Assembly: GCA_025084515.1 (NCBI GenBank)
Contig: JAJAGP010000354.1
Location: forward strand, 394,428-458,427
Origin: Ancistrus triradiatus
Taxonomy: Eukaryota; Chordata; Actinopteri; Siluriformes; Loricariidae
Reading direction: 5' to 3'
Length of the DNA: 64,000 nt
Shown: positions 12,364 to 23,744 of the stretch, one piece after another
How positions within the stretch are numbered: the stretch's first letter is position 1
How the letters are laid out: each line of letters begins with the position of its first letter
Notes under the pieces: model-generated
What the model saw: the letters and a program-made list of their open reading frames with translations, nothing else
The model's database searches: none
Told to the model about the DNA's origin: nothing
Made by a program: the position numbers and the translations under genes

Positions 12364-14296
12364 AAAATTGGTTGGTTACCCCTCGGTTAATTTAATTGAA
12401 AAGGGAAAAACCCACAAATTGGTAAACAGAAATAACTTAGAAAATAACTTTAATTCTGACAAAAAGTATAGTAAATACAAAAAGTCTATGAAAATGAAAC
12501 ACAAATGAAAAAAGGTCAGACAATTGCTTTTCGACCCATGCTTCAAACAGCATTATTTTAAATAAAAAAAATAAACTATGACACAGGGGCCTGGCAGGAA
12601 ATGATGGTTTACCCTGGAAAAAATGTGACCAAGGGACATTGTTTTAAATCCAAGGGGGGTTTTCACTGTCCCACTCTAATTAGCATCAACAGGTTCTACA
12701 ATCTTTGTTAATGCAGTCAGTGGGCATATATATAGGGCTTTCAGGGGGGAGGCGCTGTGCTGTTTTGGGTTGACCAGGTGTGTTTACAAACTAAAAAACC
12801 ATGGGGACCAGAGGAAGCAAAAGGAAAAAGAGTTGGTCGTCGGACATAAGTCGTCTTCATCTTTCTTTTCTTTTTTCGAAAAGAATTAAATAGACAAGCA
12901 TGTTAAAAGGTAATTTAAAGGTTTATAGGACCATCTCAAGGCAGCCTCAATTTGTTTCTGTGACTACAAGTTTGCATATATATTCAGAAATTTTAAGACC
13001 GATGGGACTGTAAGCCAAACCTCCCTGGAACGTGGGACGCAGGAGGACAGGAGGGGAAAGTTGATTGACAAAACCAAGAGACGGAATAAACGGGAACTGT
13101 AAACAAAAGAGTGTTAAAAAAAAAAAAAAAACCTTCTAAAAGGATTTAAAAGGTGAACTTCAAGCTCAAGGAACATCCACTGTTCAGGGGATCGCACCCA
13201 ATCCGTCCATGTTGAAGCCCAAAAGTGGACTTATTGGGGAGACGGACCAAGGGAGGACACCACTGTTGAAAAACAAAAAAAACATAAAAACGCCAGGACG
13301 GTGATTTTTTTGTTTGTCTTTTAGAGGGTAGAACTTATCATGGTTGCAGATGCCATTCACTAAAAAGATTTCTGGGGGAGAAGGGGTCTTATGGGACAGA
13401 TTGAGGGACAAAAATGAAAAACTTTTGGGAAGGCCCACATCAGCTCATGGCTCACAGGACGGAGAACAAAAAAAAAATGAAGCAGATCAAGAAAGAACAC
13501 TGTCCCCCTACTTGTGGATCATTTGAGGAGGGCTTCTTATGTTCTTGTTTCTGGGGCTGCTTTTGCTGGCATCTGGGCCACAGGTTATCTTGAATCTGTG
13601 CAGGGTACTACAATGACTCGGCTCAAGATGTTGAAAGGGATTTCTAGAGAGAAAAAGGAAAATGTTGCTGCCATCCTTGTTGTCAGGAAAGGGGGGGGGG
13701 GGGGAGGGGGGGGGCTGGTCGGGTCCATGGGTCTTGCCAAACAGGATAATGACCCCAAAAAAACACACATCTTAAAAAAACACCCCAAAGAATGGCTTAA
13801 GAGGGAAAAACACTGGAATATTCTGAAGTGGCCTTGTCTATGAGCCCTGGACCTAAATTCCTATTGGAGCATCTTCGGGAAGAAGCTGAAAAACATTGTC
13901 ATCTGGAAAAAGGCACCCATTCAAACCCTGAGGACAAACTTGGAAAGCGTTTGCTCATGAGGAGGAGTTGGGGCCAAAAAATAACCTGCTGGGGGTGGCA
14001 GAAGTACCACTGACTGATTAAACAGGATCGTTGAATTGCAGTGACATGCCTCAAAAGGTTGTGCAACAAAATATTAAGTTAAGGGTACCATCATTTCTGT
14101 CCAGGCCTGTTTCATGAGTTTATTTTTTTTAATAATTCTGTTGAAGCATGGTTGATAAGCAATGTCTGACTTTCATTTGTTCATTTTCATAGACTTTGTA
14201 TTTATTATTACTTTTGTCAGATTAAAATTATTTTTGTTACCATTGTGGGTTTTTCTTTCATTAACTGAGGGGTACCAACAATTTTGTGCATGTGTG
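12363..14296 (+). mobile_element. Tc1-type transposon with long inverted repeats, frame-broken
   Basis: The left arm (12363 to about 12575) is the inverted counterpart of the right arm (about 14090-14296). The right end reads GGGGTACCAACAATTTTG. The transposase lies on the + strand. A start region is near 12800 (MGTRGSK), a helix-turn-helix-like part follows, and a catalytic-domain remnant (DNDPKKTH, 13747) is near the end. The frame is interrupted many times, largely by extra bases in homopolymers. The outermost left terminal bases appear lost at the junction with the minisatellite. Confidence 0.82.
13130..13850 (+). pseudogene. Broken Tc1 transposase, C-terminal half
   Basis: Part of the element at 12363-14296. 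The frame from 13514 to 13843 holds the segment with DNDPKKTH, which corresponds to the second catalytic aspartate region of Tc1 transposases (usual form DNDPKHTA). The run of 14 G, one A and 9 G at 13691-13714 falls inside it and is likely an insertion error or slippage. No functional protein is possible as written. Confidence 0.65.
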
Positions 14297-14379
14297 TAGA
14301 TCATTCCAAGAGAAAGAAAAGTAATGGTCTGCACGGTCACAGTGGAACCCAGGGTAACTTCTAAGCAACTGTACCTGCT

Positions 14380-14535
14380 CTGTGGTGGTCCTGACCTGTC
14401 CTGAAGAACAGGATGGAAGGTGACTAAAATATGCAGAGAAACAGATGGACTGTAATTATAGAACTACAAAGTGCTTCTATATAGTAATCAGTGCTGATGT
14501 AGTGGACACTGATTGTAGAAACAATGGGTGGTCAT
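14380..14535 (+). repeat. Fragment of a dispersed fish repeat
   Basis: Contains CTGCTCTGTGGTGGTCCTGA followed by 'gaaacagatggactgtaa' and 'gtagaac..aaagtgcttctatat'. This resembles the 3' part of a dispersed repeat whose 5' part is seen at 52950-53140. Assigned from memory of fish genomes, not a search. Confidence 0.5.
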
Positions 14536-14555
14536 ACAATTCTGATACTACTGTA

Positions 14556-16379
14556 CTGGTCCTTCTCAAAAAATTAGCATATTGTGATAAAGTTAATTAT
14601 TTTCCGTAATGTAATGATAAAAATTAAACTTTCATATATTTTAGATTCATTGCACACCAACTGAAATATTTCAAGTCTTTTATTGTTTTAATACTGATGA
14701 TTTTGGCATACAGCTCATGAAAACCCAAAATCTCACAAAATTAGCATATTTCATCCGACCAAAAATTAAAAAGAAAAAGTGTTTTTAATAACAAACAAAA
14801 AAAAAAAAAAAGTCAACCCTTCAGATTATTATTGTTTCATTATGCACTCAATTAACTGGGTCGGGGAAGCTTTGGGCAGAAAAAAAAGTGGGACTGCTCA
14901 ATGCGGCGTGGGGGCATGGAGGCAATCAGGCCTTGGTGCAATGCTGCGGTGTTTATGGGAGGGGGCCCCAGGACTGCTTCGATAGCGGGCCTAAGCTGCT
15001 CATCCAAGAAGTGTTGGGTTCTTGCGTCTCTTCAACTTTTATTCTTCACAAATATCCCACAGATTCTCTAATTGTGGCGTTCAGGTCCAGGAGAGGTTGG
15101 GCAGGGCCCCAATCAATTGAGCCACAGTTAATAACCATGAGTCAGGTAAACCATTTACCAGTGGGGTCTTTGGGCCACTGTTTGAGGGCAGGTTGCCAGG
15201 GGTCGTGCGAAAAAAAAATGAAAAAATGAAACTCTTCATCTCCCTAAAGTCCTTCAGGGGAGATGGAAGGGGGGCAGAAAGTGTCCAAATCTCCTGATAG
15301 CTTAGATGCATTGACCCTGCCCCTTGAAATACACAACACACCCGTGGCGGGGACCCGACCCCCCCCAACCACCAGAAGCTGGACATTGGCACCACAGACC
15401 ATTTACTGACTGTGGGTAAAACTTGGACACTGGACTTTCAGGACATTTTGGCAGTTTCATTCTTCTTCCCCAGTTCTTCCTCCAGAACTCTGGCCCTTGA
15501 TTTCCGAATAAGAAAATGGACATGCAAAAAATTTGCTTTCATCCGAAAAAAAAAAAAAAAAAAAAAAGTTTTTACTTTGGAAACCCACTGAGCCAAAAAA
15601 CAGTCCAGTGCTGCTTCTTCTGTGAAGCCCAGGTTCAGGCGGCTTCTGCCGCTGTTTTCTGGTTTCAAAAAGTGGCTTGACCTGGGGGGGGGGAGAGGGG
15701 GAAAATGCGGCACATGTAGCCCATTTCCTGCACACGCCCTGGCAAAACGGTTTGGCTCTGGAATCGGCCCTTCTCCCCACAATCCTCCTCAGGGGTCCGG
15801 TCCACATCTTCTTGATGTGCAGCGTTTTTGGTTTTGTTTCTGCCACACCTTTTTCCTTCAACAGGACTTCCCACTGGAGGTGGGCCTGATTACAGGCACT
15901 CTGGGAACAGGCATATTCGTTCAGAAATTTCTTTCTGTTGTCTTGACACCTCTTGCTTGAGGTGGTGTCATGTCAAAATGATGGCCTTATGGACAGGCAG
16001 TTTGCAGGGGTCGGGCCAAGAGTCTTACCCATGATTGCGGTTTTGAGTAATGGAACAGGCTGGGAGTTTTCAAAAAGGCGCCTCAGGAATCTTTTGGCCA
16101 GGTGTTAGAGTTACATTCGTTGATGGCAGAAGATGATTAGGTAATAAAGCCGGTTTTTTAGAGAACCTTTTCATGATATGCTAATTTTGTGAGGAAATTG
16201 GGTGGTGTTTTCTTGGATGAGCTGTATGCCAAATTCATCAGTATTAAAACAATAAAAGACTTGAAATATTTCAGTTGGTGTGCAATGAATCTAAAATATA
16301 TGAAAGTTTAATTTTTATCATTACATTACGGAAAAGAATGAACTTTATCACAATATACTAATTTTTTGAGAAGGACCAG
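14556..16379 (-). mobile_element. Tc1/mariner transposon, antisense, nearly full length
   Basis: Both ends carry the same inverted terminus: CTGGTCCTTCTCAAAAAATT at 14556 and its complement ending CCAG at 16379. Each is flanked by TA, the target of Tc1/mariner elements. Inverted repeats extend about 150 bp. The interior matches a common fish element with transposase on the minus strand, for example the segment near 15780-15920. Many homopolymers are expanded (a run of about 22 A at 15546-15567, G runs at 15684-15692), breaking the frame in many places. Confidence 0.9.
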
Positions 16380-16381
16380 TA

Positions 16382-17390
16382 TATATGTATTTATTTTTCC
16401 TTGATAGTATTAATCATTCATATCACTTGTTGTCAGTTAACATCAAAACTTCCATTATTTGCTTTCATACTGTAATTAATGATCTATTTTAATCCCCTGA
16501 TCTGCTATAACAACTGTTGCTCAGGAAAATAACAGAAGTAGATGCCATTGTAGTGTTTGGCTGAAGGAGTTACAACTGCAGAGATTGTGCTCGCACATAC
16601 GTGTTCATGCATGTGGTGGTCTGCTTGATGATGGAGACACTACTTATTAACCTAGCCTGGTCTGCAGATAACAGGCTGGCAGAGATCTAATCATAAGCCC
16701 ATATGCCACACTGACATCATTGAAAGTGGGTGGAACTGGAAAAATAGAGGAATCGGGTAGGGATTTCCCAATAGGAAATGGAAAGAACACTCCTGTTGTG
16801 CGAGTATTCGTTATTCAAAAGATTTTTGACGGGATATGAAAACTGAAGGGATATTAGTCACAACAGACAGGTGTGCACCCAGGTATTCATCCAAGTCTCA
16901 TATGCCAGTTAATTAATGCTGTTTTTTAAATTAATTTGCATAATGTTATTTTCTATTGTCCTTTTCTTTGTCTCAGAGTAATATTAAGGGCAGTTTTACA
17001 GCGTTTTGGGAACCTACTTTTTTGGTTAAAGAAATAATAATTTGTGGTTTTTCTGAAGTCAAATGACAATAAATCACTTGGAAAAAGGTGCTTTTGTACA
17101 GCGTCATGTAACATTAAAGCATTCTGTAGGGGACCGTCACATTTGGATGGCAGCTTGTAAGGTCAGATGCTTTTGCACTCTTCATTTGTGTGGACTGACT
17201 AATATCTGACTTACAGTGTAGGCATAGAAATATGTCTAAAATAAAAGAAAGTGTTAGTTTGAATGAGGGGTTGTTGGCCTCTGAGTGCCCAAAAGCTGTT
17301 CTGTTAGCTTCGTCCCTGTTTTGAATCCAGGTTGGCTATTTGGGGAGGTAAAACCCTGAGCAATGGCTGAGTATGGTGTTTAGGGACAGT
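16382..17390. other. Stretch with no recognised gene
   Basis: AT-rich sequence of normal quality. No repeat termini, RNA genes or convincing exons seen. Confidence 0.45.
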
Positions 17391-17394
17391 GCAG

Positions 17395-17690
17395 GATGCT
17401 TGTGTGATAGAGCCAGCTAAAAGCTCTGCAGAATATTTCCAGGTCTCCGTTTCGCAGTCCTAATCCCTTTAGGTGTGCTGCGCCCTGGAGAGGCTGAGTG
17501 AGCTCCCTGCGGGTCCACTGTTGTCTAGGAATGCAAGTGTGAAAAGGATGGGGATTTAGGGGGAGAAAGGCTGCTGTGGATGCCCAGTGCTCTCCTATCA
17601 CAAAGACACTTGGCTCCTTTTGCTGTAGCTCCTCTTTTACCGTATTTTCCCCACACTTTGCTTTTTCAGCCCAAACTCTGTGCAACCAGG
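17395..17690. promoter_or_regulatory. Candidate conserved non-coding block A
   Basis: Repeat-free and higher in GC than its flanks. Contains CCTAATCCC near 17459, a TAATCC site of the type bound by OTX/bicoid-class homeodomains. A 101-codon minus-strand frame covers it but lacks splice context. Regulatory role is inference only. Confidence 0.22.
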
Positions 17691-17699
17691 GCTGGCTTT

Positions 17700-18848
17700 T
17701 TGCCTACATTATTAAAGGCGGAAGATAAGGATACCTGTTGAAGTATATAACGTAACGAAATTTGATTAGAAAGAGAACCATACCCATGAAGATGTGGTAG
17801 ACTGGAACTCGCCATGTGTGATGTGGTCTGTATGAGTTCACGGCTGTGCTAAATACAGCAGTGAAAGCAAGGCAAATTTCAGGGCTGAGGAGTGAGGTGT
17901 CTGTTCGCACAGATAGCGGAGTTCCAACGTGACAACAAAACACACAATCGCAGCTAAAATGTTGGCACTGCCAACTAACAATTTCAGAATTTCGTGACGC
18001 CCTGAACATTTGAGGTTGCATCATAAAAACCAGTTTATAGGATTTTCCAGTGGTTAGGCTATGTTGCATCAGACTGCATTTTTCACATTTCCCATATTTT
18101 AAATTTCTTTCTGTTTACAAATGGGGAACATTTTAGTTAAATGGTCTCCAAAAATTGAAGAAAAATATTACTACATTTAAAATGTATTTTCCTTTTTTTC
18201 TGTTGTCCCTCTCTGTTTGCATGGCAAAATTCACTGTATTTTTTTAACGTGTGATTTCTCCAACCTGACGTGATGTGACAGCCGCATTGCTAGGAGGCTG
18301 AAATATGTACAATCTTGTACAATAATTTGGGCACCCGTGGTCAAACTAAATGTTGACTTGTGATTTGTTGATTTGTGAAATGGAAAAAGGCAACTCCCGA
18401 AAGAACAGCATTGCTTCATGTTTTAACTTACCAAATTAAGTAGTCGCTTTCTTTCTGACAACTTGCATGAAAGGAGAGGATCATCATGCTTTTAAATCTA
18501 TTCCTTAAATTGTGCGGAAAAATGTGATGAGTCCCTGCAGAGGTTGTCTTTTCCTTCAGCAAATTGTAGAATGGCAAAGGGCTGCTCCAACATGTCTATC
18601 TAACCAATGTACACAATAAAGACAAAAGTTTGTATATGACGCTTGACACTGCTGTTATTAGCACAGTGACTTGTAATATTTCCAAAGCTAGTGTCGTGGT
18701 TTTTTGACACTAGTATTTTTGATATTTTCTTGGATATTGTCAATAACGGTAATTAGACGATAGTTTGGCAATGTCCACCTTGGGTCTATAGTGTACAAAA
18801 GTTGTTTAAACCCATCTCTCTCAACCACCTGAATTGTCATCGTGTAAT
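17700..18848. other. Stretch with no recognised gene
   Basis: Ordinary sequence. A short piece near 18318-18350 resembles a Tc1-type terminus (ATTTGGGCACCCGTGGTCAAA) and is probably a solitary transposon end. Open frames on the minus strand have no support. Confidence 0.4.
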
Positions 18849-18849
18849 A

Positions 18850-20219
18850 CAGTGGTACCTTGGTTCTCGACCGCCTCGGAACACGTCGAATTTGGTTTTC
18901 TATGCATTTTGACTAGAAAAAATTGTCTAGGTTCTTGGCACTTGCTTAAACTTGTATGATGAGCCGAGCTGCAGTGACTCGTTTCAGCCCATACTCGATT
19001 CATGATTCAGTACACAGTGATTCACAACAGTGGCTGATCAGAGATCTCCACTCTTTCTATCGTGTTATTTTTTCTAAAAATGTTAGTTTATAAGAGCCAA
19101 CCGAAAGCAAAACAGGAATTGAATCCTCCAGGACACAGGCTTCAGTTAGCTTAGCAGCTGTGCTAGCACCCTGAGTTCACCAATAGAGTACGTTTTGCTT
19201 TCACTTTTCACTTTCAATCCATTACTCGCTAAATTACATGAAATTTTCAAGACTTTATTATAAAATAAGCTTTGTGTTAATGAGATTGGCCGACTGTGGG
19301 TTAATGTAAGTGTTTTAAACATTGAATTACATATCATTACTTATCATAGACTTATCTTTATGTAGTGTAGACTAGGGATGCACCGATACTGAATTTCTTG
19401 GGCCGATACGATAAACGATGTTCAGCACATTATTGTGGCCGATACCGATGTTAAAAATCGATAATATAACCTTTAAAAAAAAGTTTAAAAAATGTTCACA
19501 TGATAACCATATGAACTGTTGTTAAAAACTAGATCACTAATAAACAATTAGCAACTAAAACATAAATCAGACATGACTATTACTATAAACATAAGGTGAA
19601 GTTCACTCAAAGGAAAAATGGTCTCATTCCATTTTATTTTCTGACCTACTTTTAAAAAGGTAACTTTTTTTAGCTTTCAGTTGTCACAGGCAGCAACAAG
19701 AACAATTATATGTGAAAGAAAGCTTAAGATTGAGATCCAAGAAAGTATAGAACTGCATATAACACTATACTCAGTAACAGCAGATATTTTTCTTAATGAG
19801 TAAAACAAAGACATATTCTTATTTAAATATCTAATAAATATCGGTTAAAATTCTAATATCGGACCAATACCGATAACTGAAAAAAATCCATATATCGGCA
19901 AACAATATATCGGCCGCCGATATATCGTGCATCACTAGTGTAGACCGCTCTACCAAACACTCATTAAACTCCTCAGTTCATGATACATTTAACTTCTAAT
20001 GGATTTGAAACATAGTCCTATCATAAATCAGGAGCACCTGTACAACACAACTCCATTAATTCATATAATGCCTTATACAGTGTGGATTTTCTGGGGGTCT
20101 GGAATTGATTCAATCAACTTGCATTATTCCTTATTGGAAAAATTAGCTTGTTGCTCGTCGTTTTCAGTTCTCGACAAGCTTTCTGGAATGAATTAATGAT
20201 GAGCACTGAGGTACCACTG
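18850..20219. mobile_element. Mariner-like element, host of a nested hAT
   Basis: The ends read CAGTGGTACCT at 18850 and its complement, ending CCACTG, at 20219; both are flanked by TA. The interior is interrupted by a hAT element at 19373-19937. The right part (20039-20219) is homologous to 40475-40649. The transposase frame is not recognisable, so this is an old or non-autonomous copy. Confidence 0.8.
19373..19937. mobile_element. hAT-type element nested in a mariner-like element
   Basis: Starts TAGGGATGCACCGATA and ends with a complement-like CGTGCATCACTA. The 8-bp target duplication GTGTAGAC is perfect (19365-19372 and 19938-19945). The 565-bp interior is AT-rich with repeated CGATAT-type motifs near both ends and no transposase. 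It inserted after the surrounding element was already in place. Confidence 0.9.
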
Positions 20220-20224
20220 TATTT

Positions 20225-20330
20225 GCAAAACTACACAAAAAAAGCACTGATATGAGATCGGTAATAGCTAGAGTTCAGGTATTGGAATCGGTGTCAGAAG
20301 AGAAAAACTGGGATCGGTGCATCTCTGCTG
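20225..20330. repeat. hAT terminal fragment
   Basis: Ends GGGATCGGTGCATCTCT, the complement-like terminus of the hAT family at 19373-19937. Lies immediately after the mariner-like element. Only one end is present. Confidence 0.5.
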
Positions 20331-20599
20331 GGGACCATTGAAGGACTGAATATGGATTCCTGTGTCTGTATGTGTGTGTGTGCCTGCTTGGGGATCAGGG
20401 GAGCGGCACACGATGGAAGAGAATGAGCGTGTCGCCTAGGAAATGTCACACTGGGAAGATTTGCAGCTTTTGATCCAGGCAAATTAATGCAAAACCCCAG
20501 TGCAAGTATTTGATTTGGGAAAACTTTCGGGGGAGGACTTGTCTCTTAATAATAATTATTGGGTTTACATTAATTTCCCTCTCTGTTTTTCTACCACAG

Positions 20600-20631
20600 G
20601 AGAGTTGATCACCGCTGCCTGTGAGTTGGGG
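20600..20631 (+). CDS. tmem260: tmem260 exon 2
   Basis: A 32-nt exon coding GELITAACELG once the preceding exon supplies the first G of the glycine codon. Acceptor CTACCACAG and donor GTAAGC are good. The acidic residue in this DSGE-type motif is expected to be near the catalytic site of this glycosyltransferase-C enzyme. The aspartate and serine of the motif should lie at the end of the missing exon 1. Confidence 0.93.
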
Positions 20632-23600
20632 GTAAGCATTAGCCGTATTGTTTAATCAATTCACTCATTAACTCTTAGAAACATTAAGGAAGTTTAATTA
20701 AGTATGTGGGGAGAAAAACACTGATTAATTTACTTTGCGGGCTACAGGTCTTTTCTTCATCCCCTTTCTATGCACTTCTTTTACTAAGTTAGGACGGAAG
20801 AATGCAATAATTTGCAACCCAAGTCATCAAATCCAATTAGACTGAATGGTAAGGCAATGGCTTTTGTAGGCTTTGCCTTACATACGGTATAAGGCTCATT
20901 ATACTCAAGCCGCCTTCTTTTTGTGCGTGCATGTGTGCGTGTGCGTGTAAGCCGCAAAGAATGAACTAAATCGGGTTAACAGTTATAATAAGTTTTATTA
21001 TTTAATAAAGTTTATTACGCCGTCGTGATCCTTTTAGGGAGGCTGTGGCAATGTCAGTATGCCAGTAATCCCTCACTCCCTCTGTCAGTGTGGCCCTGGG
21101 CTGGAGTGCTCTCTCCGGGCAGCAGGCCGCTGGCCCTCCCCGGCTTCTCCCTCGAGCCCTGGATCTACTCTGCTTTAAGCTCCCTCAGGCAGGGCAGCTT
21201 CCCTACGTCCCTACTCTCACGCTGTGTGTTCCAGACGTCTGGAGTGTACCACACACACTGGCACAATACCACCTTTCTTTCCTTCTTCTTCTTCACTTTA
21301 CTCTCTCATAAAACCCATGTCGACATCATGTACCTGATCTCTTATGCCTGTTTAACCAGTTTCTGGTCTGTCTCGCACACATACTGACGCATACACACCT
21401 CTTTTTCCACCTCATGCACACCTTGCTGGCACTGCAGTGTGGCCTTCCTGACCCTACCATCTGTTTACCATAATGTCTCTGTTTCTTCTGTCCTTTCTGT
21501 GCCCTCTGTTTCCCTCACACACACTCTCTGCGTATACTCATCCAGTGTTTCTTTTTAAGCCTGTTTGTCTTGCACTGTACTTCAATTATGATTAAGCTCT
21601 ATCTGAAAATCAAATAATATTGGTAATTTAATCTCATTCGCACATCATTTTCTTTCATTACAGTCTATGCTATAACCACTGGACTGAAATGGCTTTGCAG
21701 TTAATATGCTGGACTTTAGACCAGAAGTTCCAGGGTTCAATTCCCACCCTTGCCAATGTTGGATCCACTATCAAGGCCCATAACCCATAATTGCTTGGAT
21801 TGTAAGATTGTATCAGATGTAGTGACATTGACAGATACTTATATCTTAATATTTTTGAGGATTTTGACGATAACAGTTGTCAACCTCCTGAATTGGTACC
21901 GTGTCTTTTGCGATGTAATTGGTGACAGCATTTGTTTTGCCTTGCCATCTGCTTCTCTTGTCATAAACCACTTTTTTTTGCAGAATGATTCCGCTAAAGT
22001 TTGCTGGGTGTCTTTTTGTGCTGGTACCTTGGCAGAATGTGAAGTTAGTCATAACCATCACATTCTGCGCAGTGGTTAGTTCACAGAGGGTGAATTTCGG
22101 TAGTTTTCAAGCTGTCTTTAACAGCAATCGATTTCTGACATGGTTTGCAGTAGGGGTGGCCAATATGGTAAAAATAATACATCCGAATATTTAAAGAAAA
22201 TTTCACGATAAATGTGATCTCGGACAAAACACATCAGTAGTGATAGATTCTCAAAAACTTCTATTCAGGTATTATACAATACTTAGTAAAGTGACTTTCA
22301 TTTAAAATCTGCTGTACTTCATCCAGTTAATCAGGACTAATTGCACTCTTAATAATGAAACATGCAGTTGGTTCGTGCTTATTAAGCACCAACAACATCC
22401 TCGATATGCTCAGAAAAGCATATTGTGTATCACAGTGACAAATTATCATGATACAATCAAATATTCTCATATTGACCACCCTAGTTTGCAGCTTGCCATC
22501 TTTTGAGCAACGGCCGTCTTTTCAAATCCAAACCACCTCCATGCAAGTGAGGATGAGTCACGTCTAGGAATTAAATTTAAAGACGTAGACCGTGAGGCCG
22601 TTGTCTGTATCTTGTCTCCTGGTGCAATTTGTTCACTCAATTTTAGCTTATGGGTAGAACTCCAGCTTGTTTTGTGGCACAGTGAAAATGTAGCCAATAG
22701 CAGCATGCTGCGTACATTCAGTGCACGCGAGTAGTAGCCTATTCTACCTGGTTATATAGTGAATACTTTGCAAAGTGTGTGACGTAAACGTAGCCTAGAC
22801 AACACCGGTCCTTCGGAGGTCCAGCAGGGTCGGGGGATCATCCTCAGCATTGGCCTCTCCTCTTTTAGACACAGCCAGTAGTGTCTATATGTAATCAGCC
22901 AGGAGGGCTCGAACCCGGGTTCCTGCAGTACTGGGCTGCTGTATTAGACTGCTCTGTGACCCAGGAGCCATGTTTTATGTTATAGCCCGTAAAACTAAAT
23001 CTCATGTGCATTTGATAAAATGACTTACAAACATGATTGATTTGGGGATTAAATTGACAGAAGCACTCCAGTAATAGCTAATATCTAGTTGCTGTTGAGA
23101 ATGAGAACATGGCATGACAGTGGCTTACCACATGATTAGCAAATAAATAGCATTTCTGCTATAATTTTTTTTATTTTTTTATTATTGCTTATTGAATAGT
23201 TTGCAGCCACGTAATTGATTTCCGTGTCCCTTACAGCCCTGAGCTGGACAAATTCCTCCTGTATGGCAATGTCATATCAAATCTAGGTATATGGTTAAAA
23301 TATGTATTACAGTAATATCGATCATTTTTGCGTAGCTTTATCCTGTTCATTCAGACTGATAAATTGTGGTTGATTGTGTATAGGGACACAATAGAATGTG
23401 ACTGTAACTGCCGTCATGAACTCACACTTGCTTGTACCCCTCCACTTTTCTTGAGGATTTCCTATCTTCAAACAGCTCTTGCTCTCTCTTTTTTCTCTTT
23501 TCTTCTCCCAGACATCCCCTTGCTGTAGTGTGCTTGGTTTCTCAGCCTGCTGTGGTGTGAGTGTGTTATCAGGGCAGTAGGAGCGAGACAGCCTTTAATA

Positions 23601-23689
23601 GCTCAGCCCTTATCGCTCCTGAGGGGACTTAGTGCCTAATTGCTGGGAAGGCAAGGAGACACGAGATCAGAGCTTTGGAGGGTTATCGG

Positions 23690-23744
<55 letters not shown>

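Noticed and set aside
9965..12508. Open frames inside the minisatellite
   Set aside because: Repetitive translations that drift with indels; no conserved protein repeat.
17380..18069. Minus-strand frames of 101 and 121 codons
   Set aside because: No splice sites in suitable places, no recognisable domain; the first overlaps a likely non-coding block.
21733..21745. B-box-like sequence as a real tRNA gene
   Set aside because: No acceptor stem or anticodon arm fits; the flanks match the SINE family.
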